From Chondrinema litorale (GTDB taxonomy: Bacteria > Bacteroidota > Bacteroidia > Cytophagales > Flammeovirgaceae), in NCBI RefSeq assembly GCF_026250525.1, contig NZ_CP111043.1, positions 2,097,421 through 2,161,420 of the forward strand: DNA of 64,000 nucleotides, read 5' to 3'. Position 1 is the first letter of the stretch; every line of letters begins with the position of its first letter. Below, one piece after another: positions 26,882 through 36,696 of the stretch. The translations under genes were made by a program, and so were the position numbers. Below the pieces are notes generated by a model. That model worked only from the letters and a program-made list of their open reading frames with translations, was not told the DNA's origin and did not search any database.

Positions 26882-28213
26882 CTAAATATCTTTAAGCAGT
26901 TTATTTATACCAGAGTTTGAAGTTATCTCTCTAAATTCCTTAAAAATAGACCTTAGCGTTTCAGCTTCTTCTGTCTGTATATATGCAAGGTCAATTTTAC
27001 CTTTATCTTCTAAAGCATTTAGTACAAAGCTTATCGTAATTTTATTAATATCTAATGCTGGCTGATATAAGTAAGTATCTTCCTCACTTATTTTAGAAAG
27101 TACATTTCCTTTAATAAGTAAATCGAGCACCTCATTTACAACATTCGCTGGAAGCTGCACATTATCTGCTATTTGGTGTGGATCCTGAGCCTTTTCTCCT
27201 TTTTCAAATACTTTGGTTAAATGACTAGTAATTAAGAGAGCTACAATCTTAATCGTATGTTCACTTAATTTATCCATTTCAGGTTCTTGATTAGACTTAT
27301 CAACAAACTGTACAGCATAGGCATACTCAGCACCAAAAATAACTATAAACCAGCTTGTTTGTAACCAAACTAAAAATAAAGGCAATGCTGCAAAGCTTCC
27401 ATAAACAGCATTTGCTTTGGATACACCAATTTGAAAATTTACATAAGCCCACTGTACAATAATAAAGATTGTACCTGCTAGAATTCCCGCTTGAATTGCA
27501 GCTCTCCAAGCAACTTTTGTATGTGGCAGTAAGATGTATAATAGTATCATTAACATGCATATCAGTGCAAAGGAGACAAACTCCAAAATCACTGTTAAAA
27601 TACTTTCGATAAGCTCTGTCATATACATTTGTTCTGCAAAGCTTTCTATATTGGAAATTACAAAGACTGAAATACTACTCGATAAAGTAAATAGGATTGG
27701 TGCAATTACAATAAATGTAGTGTAATCTGTAAGTTTTCTGTATAAGGTTCTAGGATCAGTAATTTTCCATGCTGTGTTGAATGTTTGTTCTATGTTTGTT
27801 AATAGCTTTAATACACTATATAATACTAGCAAAAAGCCAATACCAGCCACCACGCCACCATTTGTAGTATCTAATAATGACTTTGCGAATTCTATTATCT
27901 TTTCAACTACCTCGCCTTGCCCATAAAACTCCTGACGCATTTGCGTTTCTAGCATATCTTCAATACCAAAACCTTTTGCAATCCCGAAAATCATTGCGAA
28001 AACCGGTACGATAGAAAGCATCGAAAAGAAAGTAAGTGCTGAAGCTCTTATCGCACACTCATCACTTATATATCCTTTTATTGCTGTAATTAAGATTCTT
28101 AGCTCTTTATAAAAAATAGCTTTAGTTCGTGGTAACTCATCAAGCTTTAACCTCCAAATCCCTTTATCAAAAAAGTCAATTAATGACTTAAACTGCATGA
28201 TAAGTGTACTCAT
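26882..28213 (-). CDS. YihY/BrkB family inner-membrane protein
   Basis: The 443-residue protein has about six membrane helices between residues 50 and 310, with family features such as RASALTFFSMLSIVPVFAM and FGAEYAYAVQF. A C-terminal soluble winged-helix-like region (about 330-440) follows, with ADNVQLPANVVNEVLDLLIK. It was once annotated as ribonuclease BN, which is incorrect for this family; the real function is unknown. The C-terminal extension is common in Bacteroidota members. It is a single-gene unit. Confidence 0.9.
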   Translation of the reverse strand: MSTLIMQFKSLIDFFDKGIWRLKLDELPRTKAIFYKELRILITAIKGYISDECAIRASALTFFSMLSIVPVFAMIFGIAKGFGIEDMLETQMRQEFYGQGEVVEKIIEFAKSLLDTTNGGVVAGIGFLLVLYSVLKLLTNIEQTFNTAWKITDPRTLYRKLTDYTTFIVIAPILFTLSSSISVFVISNIESFAEQMYMTELIESILTVILEFVSFALICMLMILLYILLPHTKVAWRAAIQAGILAGTIFIIVQWAYVNFQIGVSKANAVYGSFAALPLFLVWLQTSWFIVIFGAEYAYAVQFVDKSNQEPEMDKLSEHTIKIVALLITSHLTKVFEKGEKAQDPHQIADNVQLPANVVNEVLDLLIKGNVLSKISEEDTYLYQPALDINKITISFVLNALEDKGKIDLAYIQTEEAETLRSIFKEFREITSNSGINKLLKDI

Positions 28214-28574
28214 AATACTCTGTTTATAATTTTCTGTTTTAAAGCTACGAAGCCTTTGGTTAAAAGAATTTTATTAAATAAAAGTGCTAATTATAAAATG
28301 ATATGTGATGACTTTTGTTAAAAAAAATTGAGTTTATATTATTGTTTAACTGTTTAGTAGTAAAAATTCAAACCATTGCATTTTATTTTTACCTAAACAT
28401 TAATTAGAATACAATTCTGGCTATCTATAATGAAATGAATTAAAGATGGCTCCGTTTTTGGCTTAGTGTAAATTATTTAAATATTATAGTAGTAATGAAC
28501 ATCAATAATATTTAGTTATTAAAGTTTACAACAACGAACAAAAGTATTTTTTGCTAATAGTTAAAGTCTAATCA
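28214..28574. other. intergenic stretch, no gene seen
   Basis: This is 361 AT-rich bases between divergent genes (BrkB-family leftward, basic repeat protein rightward). TATTTTTTG at about 28542-28550 is one base longer than a -7 box. No reading frame, RNA gene or strong hairpin was found. Confidence 0.55.
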
Positions 28575-29333
28575 TTGTTTTTAAATAAAAGACATAAGCT
28601 TTTCACTTTTCATATATGCTTTTTAATAGGCATAATGCTATTATCTTTTTCCTCAGTTAAGGGTCAAATTGTTGTAAATGGAAGAAAAACAATACCTATA
28701 ACTGAAGGGCCTAAACTTACTGTTTCCAAAAAAAAGAAAAACAAAGGCTTAAAAAAGAGAAGCAAAAAGCTTTTTGTTAAAGATAAAAAGGATAAAAAAA
28801 GCAAGTTAGGACGCTACACAGGTAATTACAGAACTCAAAAGTCTAATAGGAAAAATAAAAGCTTAGCTAAATACTCTGGTAACTTAAAAGATAAAACTCG
28901 ATTTAAGAGTAATTATACTGCCTCTAGAAAATTTAGTGGTAATATGAAGGTTAGCAGAAAGCAGCGAAAAACCTCACTTAATAAGTTAAGGACTGGTTAT
29001 ATTAAGATTCCTAGAAAGAGAAATCCTACCGGTTCGGCTATTAGCAAATACTCTGGAAGTATAAAAGTTAGAAAAAGTAAGGGTAGAAAAGTAAATAGAA
29101 GTAATTCTTACAGTGGCGATATTAAAATAAAACGTAATAGAATTTCTAGTAGGAGAAGAGCATCTTACCATGGTGGTCCTGTAAATCCTTTAGATAAGGC
29201 AAGATATCGTAATCAGTTGATAAAGAACTCTCGCAAAAAACCAGGACAACAGGGTAAAAGACCTGGCAAGAAAAAACGTAAAAAAGAGAAACTTAAATAC
29301 GATACCCGTGAAAGCAAAATATGGAATAATTGA
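28575..29333 (+). CDS. highly basic secreted protein with YSG-x-hK repeats
   Basis: I recognise no family. The start is TTG (MFLNKRHKLFTF); a signal peptide follows with cleavage near SSVKGQ. The mature protein of about 220 residues is extremely rich in Lys and Arg with few acidic residues. It carries at least six degenerate copies of an aromatic-S/T-G-x-x-K/R motif: YTGNYR, YSGNLK, FSGNMKV, RTGYIKI, YSGSIKV, YSGDIKI, then YHGGPV. The spacing is irregular (about 16-35 residues). The motif looks like a beta strand repeated between basic loops. It could bind anionic polymers (LPS, DNA, polysaccharide) at the surface. Its terminator overlaps the stop codon. Confidence 0.7.
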   Translation: MFLNKRHKLFTFHICFLIGIMLLSFSSVKGQIVVNGRKTIPITEGPKLTVSKKKKNKGLKKRSKKLFVKDKKDKKSKLGRYTGNYRTQKSNRKNKSLAKYSGNLKDKTRFKSNYTASRKFSGNMKVSRKQRKTSLNKLRTGYIKIPRKRNPTGSAISKYSGSIKVRKSKGRKVNRSNSYSGDIKIKRNRISSRRRASYHGGPVNPLDKARYRNQLIKNSRKKPGQQGKRPGKKKRKKEKLKYDTRESKIWNN

Positions 29334-29355
29334 TTGTCAATTATTCCATATTTTT
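29316..29355. terminator. 18-base-pair terminator hairpin overlapping the stop codon
   Basis: Arms 29316-29333 and 29337-29354 pair perfectly around a 3-base loop, with T at the end. The left arm contains the last codons and the TGA stop of the basic repeat protein. It lies 24 bases before the end of the convergent prfA. Confidence 0.88.
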
Positions 29356-29378
29356 ATACTCCATAAAAAAAGATTGTA

Positions 29379-30461
29379 TTAGTCGGTTAATGCACCTGAA
29401 CCTTCTTTCATTTTTTCTGTATTATCTGCAATTCTTAGTTTCTCTATAAAATCACCAATTTCACCATTTACCACACTTGGCAAGTTATATACTGTATGAT
29501 TAATACGGTGATCTGTAACTCGGCTTTGAGGGAAATTATATGTTCTAATTTTATCAGACCTGTCACCACTACCTACCATAGATTTTCTGGCTGCACCTAC
29601 TTCATCATTGTGTTTTTTAAGCTCAATTTCATAAATCCTTGCTCTTAGTACACTTAGCGCCTTATCAAGGTTTTTATGCTGAGACTTTTCATCCTGACAA
29701 GAAGCTACAATACCAGTAGGTATATGAGTAAGCCTTACTGCTGAGTAAGTTGTGTTCACAGACTGACCACCAGGACCAGATGCACAGAAGATTTCTTTTT
29801 TCACATCAGACATATTTACATCAACTTCTACTTCTTCCATTTCTGGCAATACTGCCACACTAGCTGCTGATGTATGAACTCGTCCCTGAGTTTCCGTTGC
29901 AGGAACTCTTTGTACTCTATGAACCCCCGATTCGTATTTCAGTTTACCATAAACGTCTTCACCTGTAACCGATGCAATAATCTCTTTATAACCTCCAGAA
30001 GAACCTTCGGTTACATCCATGAGACTCACTTTCCAACCTTGAGTTTCTGCAAAACGCTCGTACATTCTAAATAAATCACCTGCAAAAATTGCAGCTTCGT
30101 CTCCACCTGCTCCAGCTCTAACTTCGAGAATGACATCTTTACTATCATTAGGATCCTTAGGAATCATCATGGCTTTTAGATTATCTTCCAAAATTTCTTT
30201 TTCTTTTTGGAAAGAATCTAACTCTTCCTTAGCCATCTCTCTAAATTCAGGATCTTTTTCAGTAGCTAACATTGCTCTAGTGTTGTCAATGTTTTCAACT
30301 ACTTCTTTATACTTATGAAAGTCTTTAACAATTCTTTCTAGCTCTTTGTATTCTTTGTTGAGCTTTGCATATTTTTTCATGTCTGCCATGGTTTCTGGCA
30401 GTACAATCAATTTACTTACTTCTTCGAATCTCTCTTTAAGTTCTTCTAATTTATTAAGCAT
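29379..30461 (-). CDS. prfA: peptide chain release factor 1
   Basis: RF1 reads UAA and UAG and releases the finished peptide. The 360-residue protein carries the stop-reading PAT tripeptide in HRVQRVPATETQGR and the catalytic GGQ in SGPGGQSVNTT, with the normal length. It starts 18 bases after the stop of the YwqK-like gene, so the two are probably co-transcribed. Confidence 0.97.
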   Translation of the reverse strand: MLNKLEELKERFEEVSKLIVLPETMADMKKYAKLNKEYKELERIVKDFHKYKEVVENIDNTRAMLATEKDPEFREMAKEELDSFQKEKEILEDNLKAMMIPKDPNDSKDVILEVRAGAGGDEAAIFAGDLFRMYERFAETQGWKVSLMDVTEGSSGGYKEIIASVTGEDVYGKLKYESGVHRVQRVPATETQGRVHTSAASVAVLPEMEEVEVDVNMSDVKKEIFCASGPGGQSVNTTYSAVRLTHIPTGIVASCQDEKSQHKNLDKALSVLRARIYEIELKKHNDEVGAARKSMVGSGDRSDKIRTYNFPQSRVTDHRINHTVYNLPSVVNGEIGDFIEKLRIADNTEKMKEGSGALTD

Positions 30462-30479
30462 CGTTTTATGAATTATGCA

Positions 30480-31367
30480 TCAGTTTCTGCTGCGGTTATC
30501 TACAATCTTTTCACCTTTTTCATCCCACTCCCTCACTGTATAAGGCTCAAAGTCTTCTTCGTAAGGTCTATTTCTGTTTACATACTGAGTTTCTTTTTTA
30601 TTGCTTGATCTTTCACGATCAAAATACTCGTACCAACGCCCTACTTTAATATCGTCTCTATATTCTCCTTTTTCTTTTAATCTTCCACTCTCATAAAAAG
30701 AAAGATAAACTCCATCTTTTTTACCATACTGAACAGGAATAACTTCTTTTACTTTCTTCTGAGAATTATCATAAAAAGTAATTTTAGAATCTTTTGGATG
30801 ACCTCTGTAATAATATTGTTTATCTAACAACTCCAAATTATTACCGTACTTCTCCCATCTGCCATGTTTAGCACCTTTATAAAAAATGCCTCTATCAACC
30901 AGATAACCATCTATAGTTCTTTCATAAGTTCCATGCAATAACATACCCATTTCAGGCTTATAATGTTCTGGAGCAATTTTTCCTACTTCTCTTTTCTTAT
31001 CATTAAAGAAATAAACTTCACTCACAAATTGGTTTGGAACTTCAGGTTCTTTTAAAACATGAACTTTACGAAAAATAACTTTAGTCCTACTATTATTATA
31101 TTCCTTTGTATACCTTACCTTGGTTTTGATACCATAGAAAACCTTTTTCTTTCTTTTCTTTTTCTTAGCTTTCTTTTTCTCTACCTCTATGGCACCTGGA
31201 TTTATCTCAAGTGTAGGTTTAAAGTTTGGATTCGTCTGAACTAATAATGTATCACTCTGCTCAGTACTCTCTTTTTCCTTTTTTTTGTTTTGTGAAAAAG
31301 CTGGTAGGAACAAAGTTAAATTTACTATAAATAATAAAAGAGATGTCTTTAAAATTTTTCTAAACAT
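30480..31367 (-). CDS. secreted YwqK-like (MORN-type repeat) protein with Lys-rich linker
   Basis: The 295-residue protein has a signal peptide (about residues 8-25, ending PAFSQ), then a strongly basic linker (KKKAKKKKRKKK, about residues 65-77). MORN-like repeats follow: HGTYERTIDGYLVDRGIFYKG, KHGRWEKYGNN, KKDGVYLSFYESGRLKEKGEY and KVGRWYEYFD. Such repeats occur in YwqK-family proteins, common in Bacteroidota, often of unknown role. It lies 18 bases upstream of prfA in the same direction. The toxin-antitoxin label sometimes given to YwqK is not supported here. Confidence 0.75.
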   Translation of the reverse strand: MFRKILKTSLLLFIVNLTLFLPAFSQNKKKEKESTEQSDTLLVQTNPNFKPTLEINPGAIEVEKKKAKKKKRKKKVFYGIKTKVRYTKEYNNSRTKVIFRKVHVLKEPEVPNQFVSEVYFFNDKKREVGKIAPEHYKPEMGMLLHGTYERTIDGYLVDRGIFYKGAKHGRWEKYGNNLELLDKQYYYRGHPKDSKITFYDNSQKKVKEVIPVQYGKKDGVYLSFYESGRLKEKGEYRDDIKVGRWYEYFDRERSSNKKETQYVNRNRPYEEDFEPYTVREWDEKGEKIVDNRSRN

Positions 31368-31571
31368 ATAACTAAAAAAATTTAAATTCTTCAGGTCTTC
31401 TGTTTTTAAGGAAGAATAAATGTTTTTATGTTAGAATAGTTCCTCAAAACTACATTAAGTATTTGAATAAATTTACAAAGATCTATTAACTAACAAATCT
31501 TATTAACAATAGGTTAGATTTTAATATAAAAAAATATTTAACAATACTCAATGTAGCCTATTTTTCAGTAA

Positions 31572-34500
31572 TTAAAAACCATCATCGTCGTCGTCATCAT
31601 CTTCATCCTCTGAAGATTTCTCTTCTTTTGGCAGTCCTTCATCTACTACATCACCAAATATATCAGAATCAATTAATTCTTGATCAATATCTTCTACAGC
31701 ACCATCCTCTGGAATATATATATCAAGCATGTCATCAATTCCAAGATAGTTCATCCTAAAGCTACTTAAATAACCCAATAATTCATCGTTTGAAGCTCTC
31801 GAAACACTTCCTCCTCCTTTTTTGCCTGCAAGAGTTTCGTTAAATGTAGCATTTGAAGAAAGTGCATGAACTCCTTCTTTTTGGAAACTAAAATAGAACC
31901 AATTCTCTTCGCTGGCCATCACAAATACTTTGGCATCATAATCTGTTTCACTTTTAGGAATCTCAATATAACCAGTAACTAAAGAGTTTACATCGCCTTT
32001 AAATACGTTGCCTAAACCTAAATCACCAGTGCTATACAAACTTCTATACTCAGATGACCACTTCAGGTTCACATCAGAAAACATTATACCTTCTCCAAAG
32101 AAAGCAGCAAAGCTCTCGTTGCCATTTCTATATTTATAAAGGTATTCATCTAGCTGCTTTTGAGTTAGTATTTGGGTAAGTTTTGCAACTACCTGATCTG
32201 ACTCTTCAAAAGGAGATATTACTTCTTCTACATTATCTAGAATATCGTTTGCTAAGTTATTTGAAGTACCTGTTGCTTGTGGTATGTTAAAGTATATCTG
32301 AGAGTTGATGTCATATTCTTCTTTCACATAATTACCATTACCCTTGCCTGTAGCTTTTATAATATAATCTTTGGTATTTTCTACAAGGTTTAGCTCACCA
32401 TCAAATTCAACTTGATGGTTTTCAAAATTATAAATAAATAGGTTTCCTTTGCCTTCAGGATTATCTAATTTTTCTTGAGTTGCCAAAATGTAGTTTTTGG
32501 TAGAATCATCAAAAATCAGGTTACCTCTACCTTGAAAGATTGTAAAATCATTTACACGATCTCTATCGAAATGCACCATAGAAGGATAGAAATCTCTATC
32601 TATTTTACTTAAAAATATACCTGTAGATAGCTTAGTTGGATACCCAGCCGCTTTTAGGTTTTCATCTACCTGAATAACACCATGCGTTTCTTCGTTTTCA
32701 GATTTATAAGCAAACCAACCATTATTTGCACGTTCTACATCTAATGCAACCTCGCCATCAAACTTCAAGTATTTCTCATAGTCTAACATGGTAAGTTTAC
32801 CTTTATAAATAAACCCAGGTAAGAACTTAAACTCATCGTCTTCCCTAATTTCAGCCTGTGCAGAAGTAATAAACTCAACTGTTTTATCTTGGCCTTTTTC
32901 TTCTTTGGCTTTTTCAATATTAAAGTTTGTAAACCTGATCTCATAAGGATCGTTTACACCCATTGTATACTGGTAAGAAGCTTCACCTTCAAACTTGTTT
33001 CTCGAAATAATTTTGATATTAGCATCTGTAAGTGTGTGAAACTTATTAAATGCATTCATTTCAATTGTTGCATTATTAAGCTCATCAATATTTGCATTCT
33101 CTCTTACGAATACTCTTCCACTATCTGGAATTACTCTAACATTTGCTATAGTAATATAAGGTACACCTTCCAAGTTTAGAATGTGCTCATTCAAATCGTA
33201 AACTGCATCACTAGCAAAAATCTCCAATGAATCTTGTCTTCTGTTATTTGAGGTAAATTTACCTAAACCCATTTCATTTTCACTATCCACACTCATGACC
33301 AATGTATGCTGATCTAGATTCCATAAAACCTGACTAATGTTGGTTTCATACTGGATGTAGGGTAGGGTAAAACTATTTTCACCTTCAACTTCTGAAGTTG
33401 CTACAGCAACTCTTTCTCCTAAATCGTATTCAACTTTTACATTATCACCTAACAAACCTGGAGTATTTGGGTCATTAGATTTAATAATAAACTCTGAATT
33501 TCTAGCTACATATTTAGAAGCCTCCATCTGAAAATCTTTTGACTTATTTAAAGAATTTGGAGTTTCTATTTTACCACTACCTTTCAAATTATCACTGGTT
33601 AGTGCCAATGTACCCTCAAACTTGGTACTTGGATCGTATATTTCAAAAGGGGCTTCTTTATCGTTAGTCAAAAGCATACTGTCATTATCAACCAACCAGC
33701 GCATTTTGTAATGCTGCATTTTCACTGAAGGATAACTCGCTCCATTAAACTCACCTGCAACAATTTCTCCTTGCTCACCACGGGTATGAACTGAGTCTGA
33801 GTAAAAGATAAAGTCTTTCGATTCAAAAGAACCTGCTAGGTATTCAATTTTACCTCGCCCTCTTATACCTTTATTATTAAGAGTAATCTCATTATAATAC
33901 TTAGCTTTGTCATTATAAAGCGGAACACCTGCCGAATTCATTTGTCGCTTAAACCCAAAAGAGTAGTCTGGCTGAATGGAGATTACTTGTTTAAAATCAG
34001 GAAATATTCCTTCCGTTTTAAATGTTCCATCGAATGTAATTACATCCGTGTTATTATCATTCAAACTATCTATTACAAATGGAGGGATTTCAAACCTAAT
34101 TCTATGGTCATAAGCTCCAGATAAAATCTCCTGACCATCAAAATAAATGGCACCACCTTTTTTTGCATCAAGTATTGGATATCTCTCCATGCTTTTTCTA
34201 CCCGATTTATTTTTTGGGTTCGAGATGTAAAGAATACCACCAGTTTGTACAATATTGTTGGCTAATTCTTTTTTAACTCCATCATCATGAGTTACTAGAA
34301 TACCAATTGAATCAATTACTTCTAGATTTACATTAAAACTATCATAGTTGTAAGTAAACTCTGGACCCCTAAACACGAAGTTTCCTGCTCTCATCTCTCC
34401 ACCAAAGGTTGTATTCCTTCCATCTTTCAGGTTAACTTTTCCATCTTGTGGAGTTACAAGTACCTTCATAGAATCACTAATCATAAACTGATCTACACCT

Positions 34501-36548
34501 TCCAAACTAAAATCTTTACCTTCTAAAGAAACTGTAAGATTAGGCTTATCTGTAGTTCTAGAATGCATAATCATGTTATCATAGTCAACTCCACGTCTAC
34601 CTTGCATGGCATATACATACAATTTAGCTTTTCGCTGTAAGTCTATTATGTCTGTCTTAGTGTCATAAGTGATATAACCTCTACGGCTCAATTCTACCAT
34701 AGCACCTTTTACCACATCTGGGTTTTGCTTAAGCGACCTTGCCATATTAGCAGAGTAAAAGGTATTCTTTTTTACTTTATTAGAATAACCAACCACCATT
34801 TGTAGTGGATGGAAGTTATAATTACCTTTTAATGCAATGAAACGATATTTATCAAAGTAATCTTTAGACTCTACAACTAATGGAATTCTGTCTCTAGCAT
34901 TTAGAATTTCTAAATCGAAACTGTCTGCTTCTACACTCCACTCTAAGAAATCAGCAGAAATATTTACATCGTTTCTAGTATCAACAAATTGAGATATTTT
35001 ATAGTCTCGTTTGTCTTTTCTTGCCTGAAGCAGTTTATCGTTGGTATGGTATTTTAATTCAACTGCAGGGTGGGAGATAGAATCTTCTTCACTGTAATGA
35101 ATTACAAACTCTGCTTTAGGACTATATAGAAGAGAATCGGCAAATGAGAATCCTTTTTTAGAACGTGCGGTAAATTTATTCCCGGTACTTCCTTCGTATC
35201 GAATTAAAGACTCTCCACCGTGAAATACCGAATTACTTTTAAACTTTTTACCTTCTAAAGATACTCCACCTCTATATGTTACATCATCTACTAAATCTTC
35301 AATTACAATATTAGCATGATAAGACTTAAAACGAGGATATTGAGCTTTTTCTGGTTTGTTATTATGTATGTGGCTCTTATACTCTAAAACACCTGGAATT
35401 TCTCCTTCGGTTTGTGTATTATAAGTCAGCTTGGCATCTTCTGAAATAAATTCCGGATTGTGAAAATCGAAGCTAAACTTACCTAGTTCGGCAAAAACTT
35501 CTTCTTCTGGCAAACCTACATTCTTCCATGTTATCTTTCCACTTTCAGCAACTAATGTGTCATTTTTTAAAAGCAATGATGCATTAACTTCTTTAAGGTC
35601 TAAAGTGTCATAGACTGATAACAGCACAAAATCAGCATCAGTAATTTTTATAAATGGGCCTGTAACAGGTGGAAGTATTGGTTCTGGAATTTCGTAAAGT
35701 ACTGTTTCGGTTAACATTGCCTCTTCAGTACCACCATCACTAATAAGTGCTGTTGTATCTTCAGTTGCCCAAGAATCTTCTGCGGTACTCCAACCATCAT
35801 CACCTGAATCGCTCCATGCATCTTCGGCAGTACTCCAGCCATCAGACGAACCCCAACCATCATCAGAAGACGACCAACCTTCATCAGCATCTAAAGAAGT
35901 TTCTTCCATTAGCTCACCTTCTTCTTCTACAACTTCTCCCTCGAACCACTCTTCTTTGTCTTCTTCCTCTTCTTCACCTAAAAGTATACCTTCTTCTTCA
36001 GTCGCTTCATCTGTAGATGCATACAAGTCGCCTCCCATTCTTTCCAGATCGGGAACATGATCAAAACTAAAGCTACCCTTTATCATAATCATACTGTTAT
36101 ATTGTGATCTATATACAGTATCTGATGTTAAGAACTGCTCTGACTGTTTTAAAAAATTAGCCATTACACCTCTTTTATAAAACTGAACAGTAGTATCTGT
36201 AACTTCTAAAAAGCGAGTAAATTCATCGTGAGATAGATTTCTGATAGTGTTAGCATTTTCTACACATTTCATAAATCTGATAAAGTGAGGTTTTAAGGCA
36301 AGACGCTTCGCATACATACCGCTAAATATGCTATATACATGCGTTTTTTGGGTTTCATCCAATCCATCATAAACAGATTGAAATCCTGAAACAAGCGAAT
36401 CTTGCTCTTCTGCATCCGGTCTCTGAAATAAACCTGTTAAATCGACTATAAGACTATCAGGTTCTTCAAAAGGCACTCTGCTGTATTGAGCGAATAATTG
36501 ACTATATAATGCCATAAAACTAATGGCAAAGAACAATGCTTTTCTCAT
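31572..36548 (-). CDS. giant secreted beta-rich protein, 1658 residues
   Basis: I recognise no family with confidence. A signal peptide (MRKALFFAISFMALYSQLFAQ) is followed by a helical N-terminal domain (about residues 25-170), then a low-complexity acidic stretch rich in Asp, Ser, Trp and Glu (about 185-280). About 1200 residues of repeated beta-strand pattern follow, such as FEGTLALTSDNLKGSGKIE and IEYLAGSFESKDFIFYSDS. This recalls the stacked beta-taco or jelly-roll look of OstA/LptA-like or AsmA-like proteins. The C-terminus is a run of Asp (EDEDDDDDDDGF). A periplasmic or outer-membrane location is likely. It appears to be a single-gene unit downstream of prmA. Confidence 0.75.
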   Translation of the reverse strand: MRKALFFAISFMALYSQLFAQYSRVPFEEPDSLIVDLTGLFQRPDAEEQDSLVSGFQSVYDGLDETQKTHVYSIFSGMYAKRLALKPHFIRFMKCVENANTIRNLSHDEFTRFLEVTDTTVQFYKRGVMANFLKQSEQFLTSDTVYRSQYNSMIMIKGSFSFDHVPDLERMGGDLYASTDEATEEEGILLGEEEEEDKEEWFEGEVVEEEGELMEETSLDADEGWSSSDDGWGSSDGWSTAEDAWSDSGDDGWSTAEDSWATEDTTALISDGGTEEAMLTETVLYEIPEPILPPVTGPFIKITDADFVLLSVYDTLDLKEVNASLLLKNDTLVAESGKITWKNVGLPEEEVFAELGKFSFDFHNPEFISEDAKLTYNTQTEGEIPGVLEYKSHIHNNKPEKAQYPRFKSYHANIVIEDLVDDVTYRGGVSLEGKKFKSNSVFHGGESLIRYEGSTGNKFTARSKKGFSFADSLLYSPKAEFVIHYSEEDSISHPAVELKYHTNDKLLQARKDKRDYKISQFVDTRNDVNISADFLEWSVEADSFDLEILNARDRIPLVVESKDYFDKYRFIALKGNYNFHPLQMVVGYSNKVKKNTFYSANMARSLKQNPDVVKGAMVELSRRGYITYDTKTDIIDLQRKAKLYVYAMQGRRGVDYDNMIMHSRTTDKPNLTVSLEGKDFSLEGVDQFMISDSMKVLVTPQDGKVNLKDGRNTTFGGEMRAGNFVFRGPEFTYNYDSFNVNLEVIDSIGILVTHDDGVKKELANNIVQTGGILYISNPKNKSGRKSMERYPILDAKKGGAIYFDGQEILSGAYDHRIRFEIPPFVIDSLNDNNTDVITFDGTFKTEGIFPDFKQVISIQPDYSFGFKRQMNSAGVPLYNDKAKYYNEITLNNKGIRGRGKIEYLAGSFESKDFIFYSDSVHTRGEQGEIVAGEFNGASYPSVKMQHYKMRWLVDNDSMLLTNDKEAPFEIYDPSTKFEGTLALTSDNLKGSGKIETPNSLNKSKDFQMEASKYVARNSEFIIKSNDPNTPGLLGDNVKVEYDLGERVAVATSEVEGENSFTLPYIQYETNISQVLWNLDQHTLVMSVDSENEMGLGKFTSNNRRQDSLEIFASDAVYDLNEHILNLEGVPYITIANVRVIPDSGRVFVRENANIDELNNATIEMNAFNKFHTLTDANIKIISRNKFEGEASYQYTMGVNDPYEIRFTNFNIEKAKEEKGQDKTVEFITSAQAEIREDDEFKFLPGFIYKGKLTMLDYEKYLKFDGEVALDVERANNGWFAYKSENEETHGVIQVDENLKAAGYPTKLSTGIFLSKIDRDFYPSMVHFDRDRVNDFTIFQGRGNLIFDDSTKNYILATQEKLDNPEGKGNLFIYNFENHQVEFDGELNLVENTKDYIIKATGKGNGNYVKEEYDINSQIYFNIPQATGTSNNLANDILDNVEEVISPFEESDQVVAKLTQILTQKQLDEYLYKYRNGNESFAAFFGEGIMFSDVNLKWSSEYRSLYSTGDLGLGNVFKGDVNSLVTGYIEIPKSETDYDAKVFVMASEENWFYFSFQKEGVHALSSNATFNETLAGKKGGGSVSRASNDELLGYLSSFRMNYLGIDDMLDIYIPEDGAVEDIDQELIDSDIFGDVVDEGLPKEEKSSEDEDDDDDDDGF

Positions 36549-36696
36549 AAAATAGCTAAAGATTGAATACCTTTTATTGATACTGCTAATGAATTATCTT
36601 CAGGAGATTTATGCCATAGATTTAATACTAAGACACAAATCATCGCTATTAAGTTCTAATAGTTGTGAATGTAAGCAGATAATACAGGGCAAAAAT

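Noticed and set aside
30480..31367. Antitoxin label for the YwqK-like protein
   Set aside because: It has a signal peptide and no toxin partner; the neighbour is prfA.
35747..36016. Leu/His-rich open frame opposite the 1658-residue gene
   Set aside because: It is the complement of the Asp-Ser-Trp low-complexity stretch; no start context or family.
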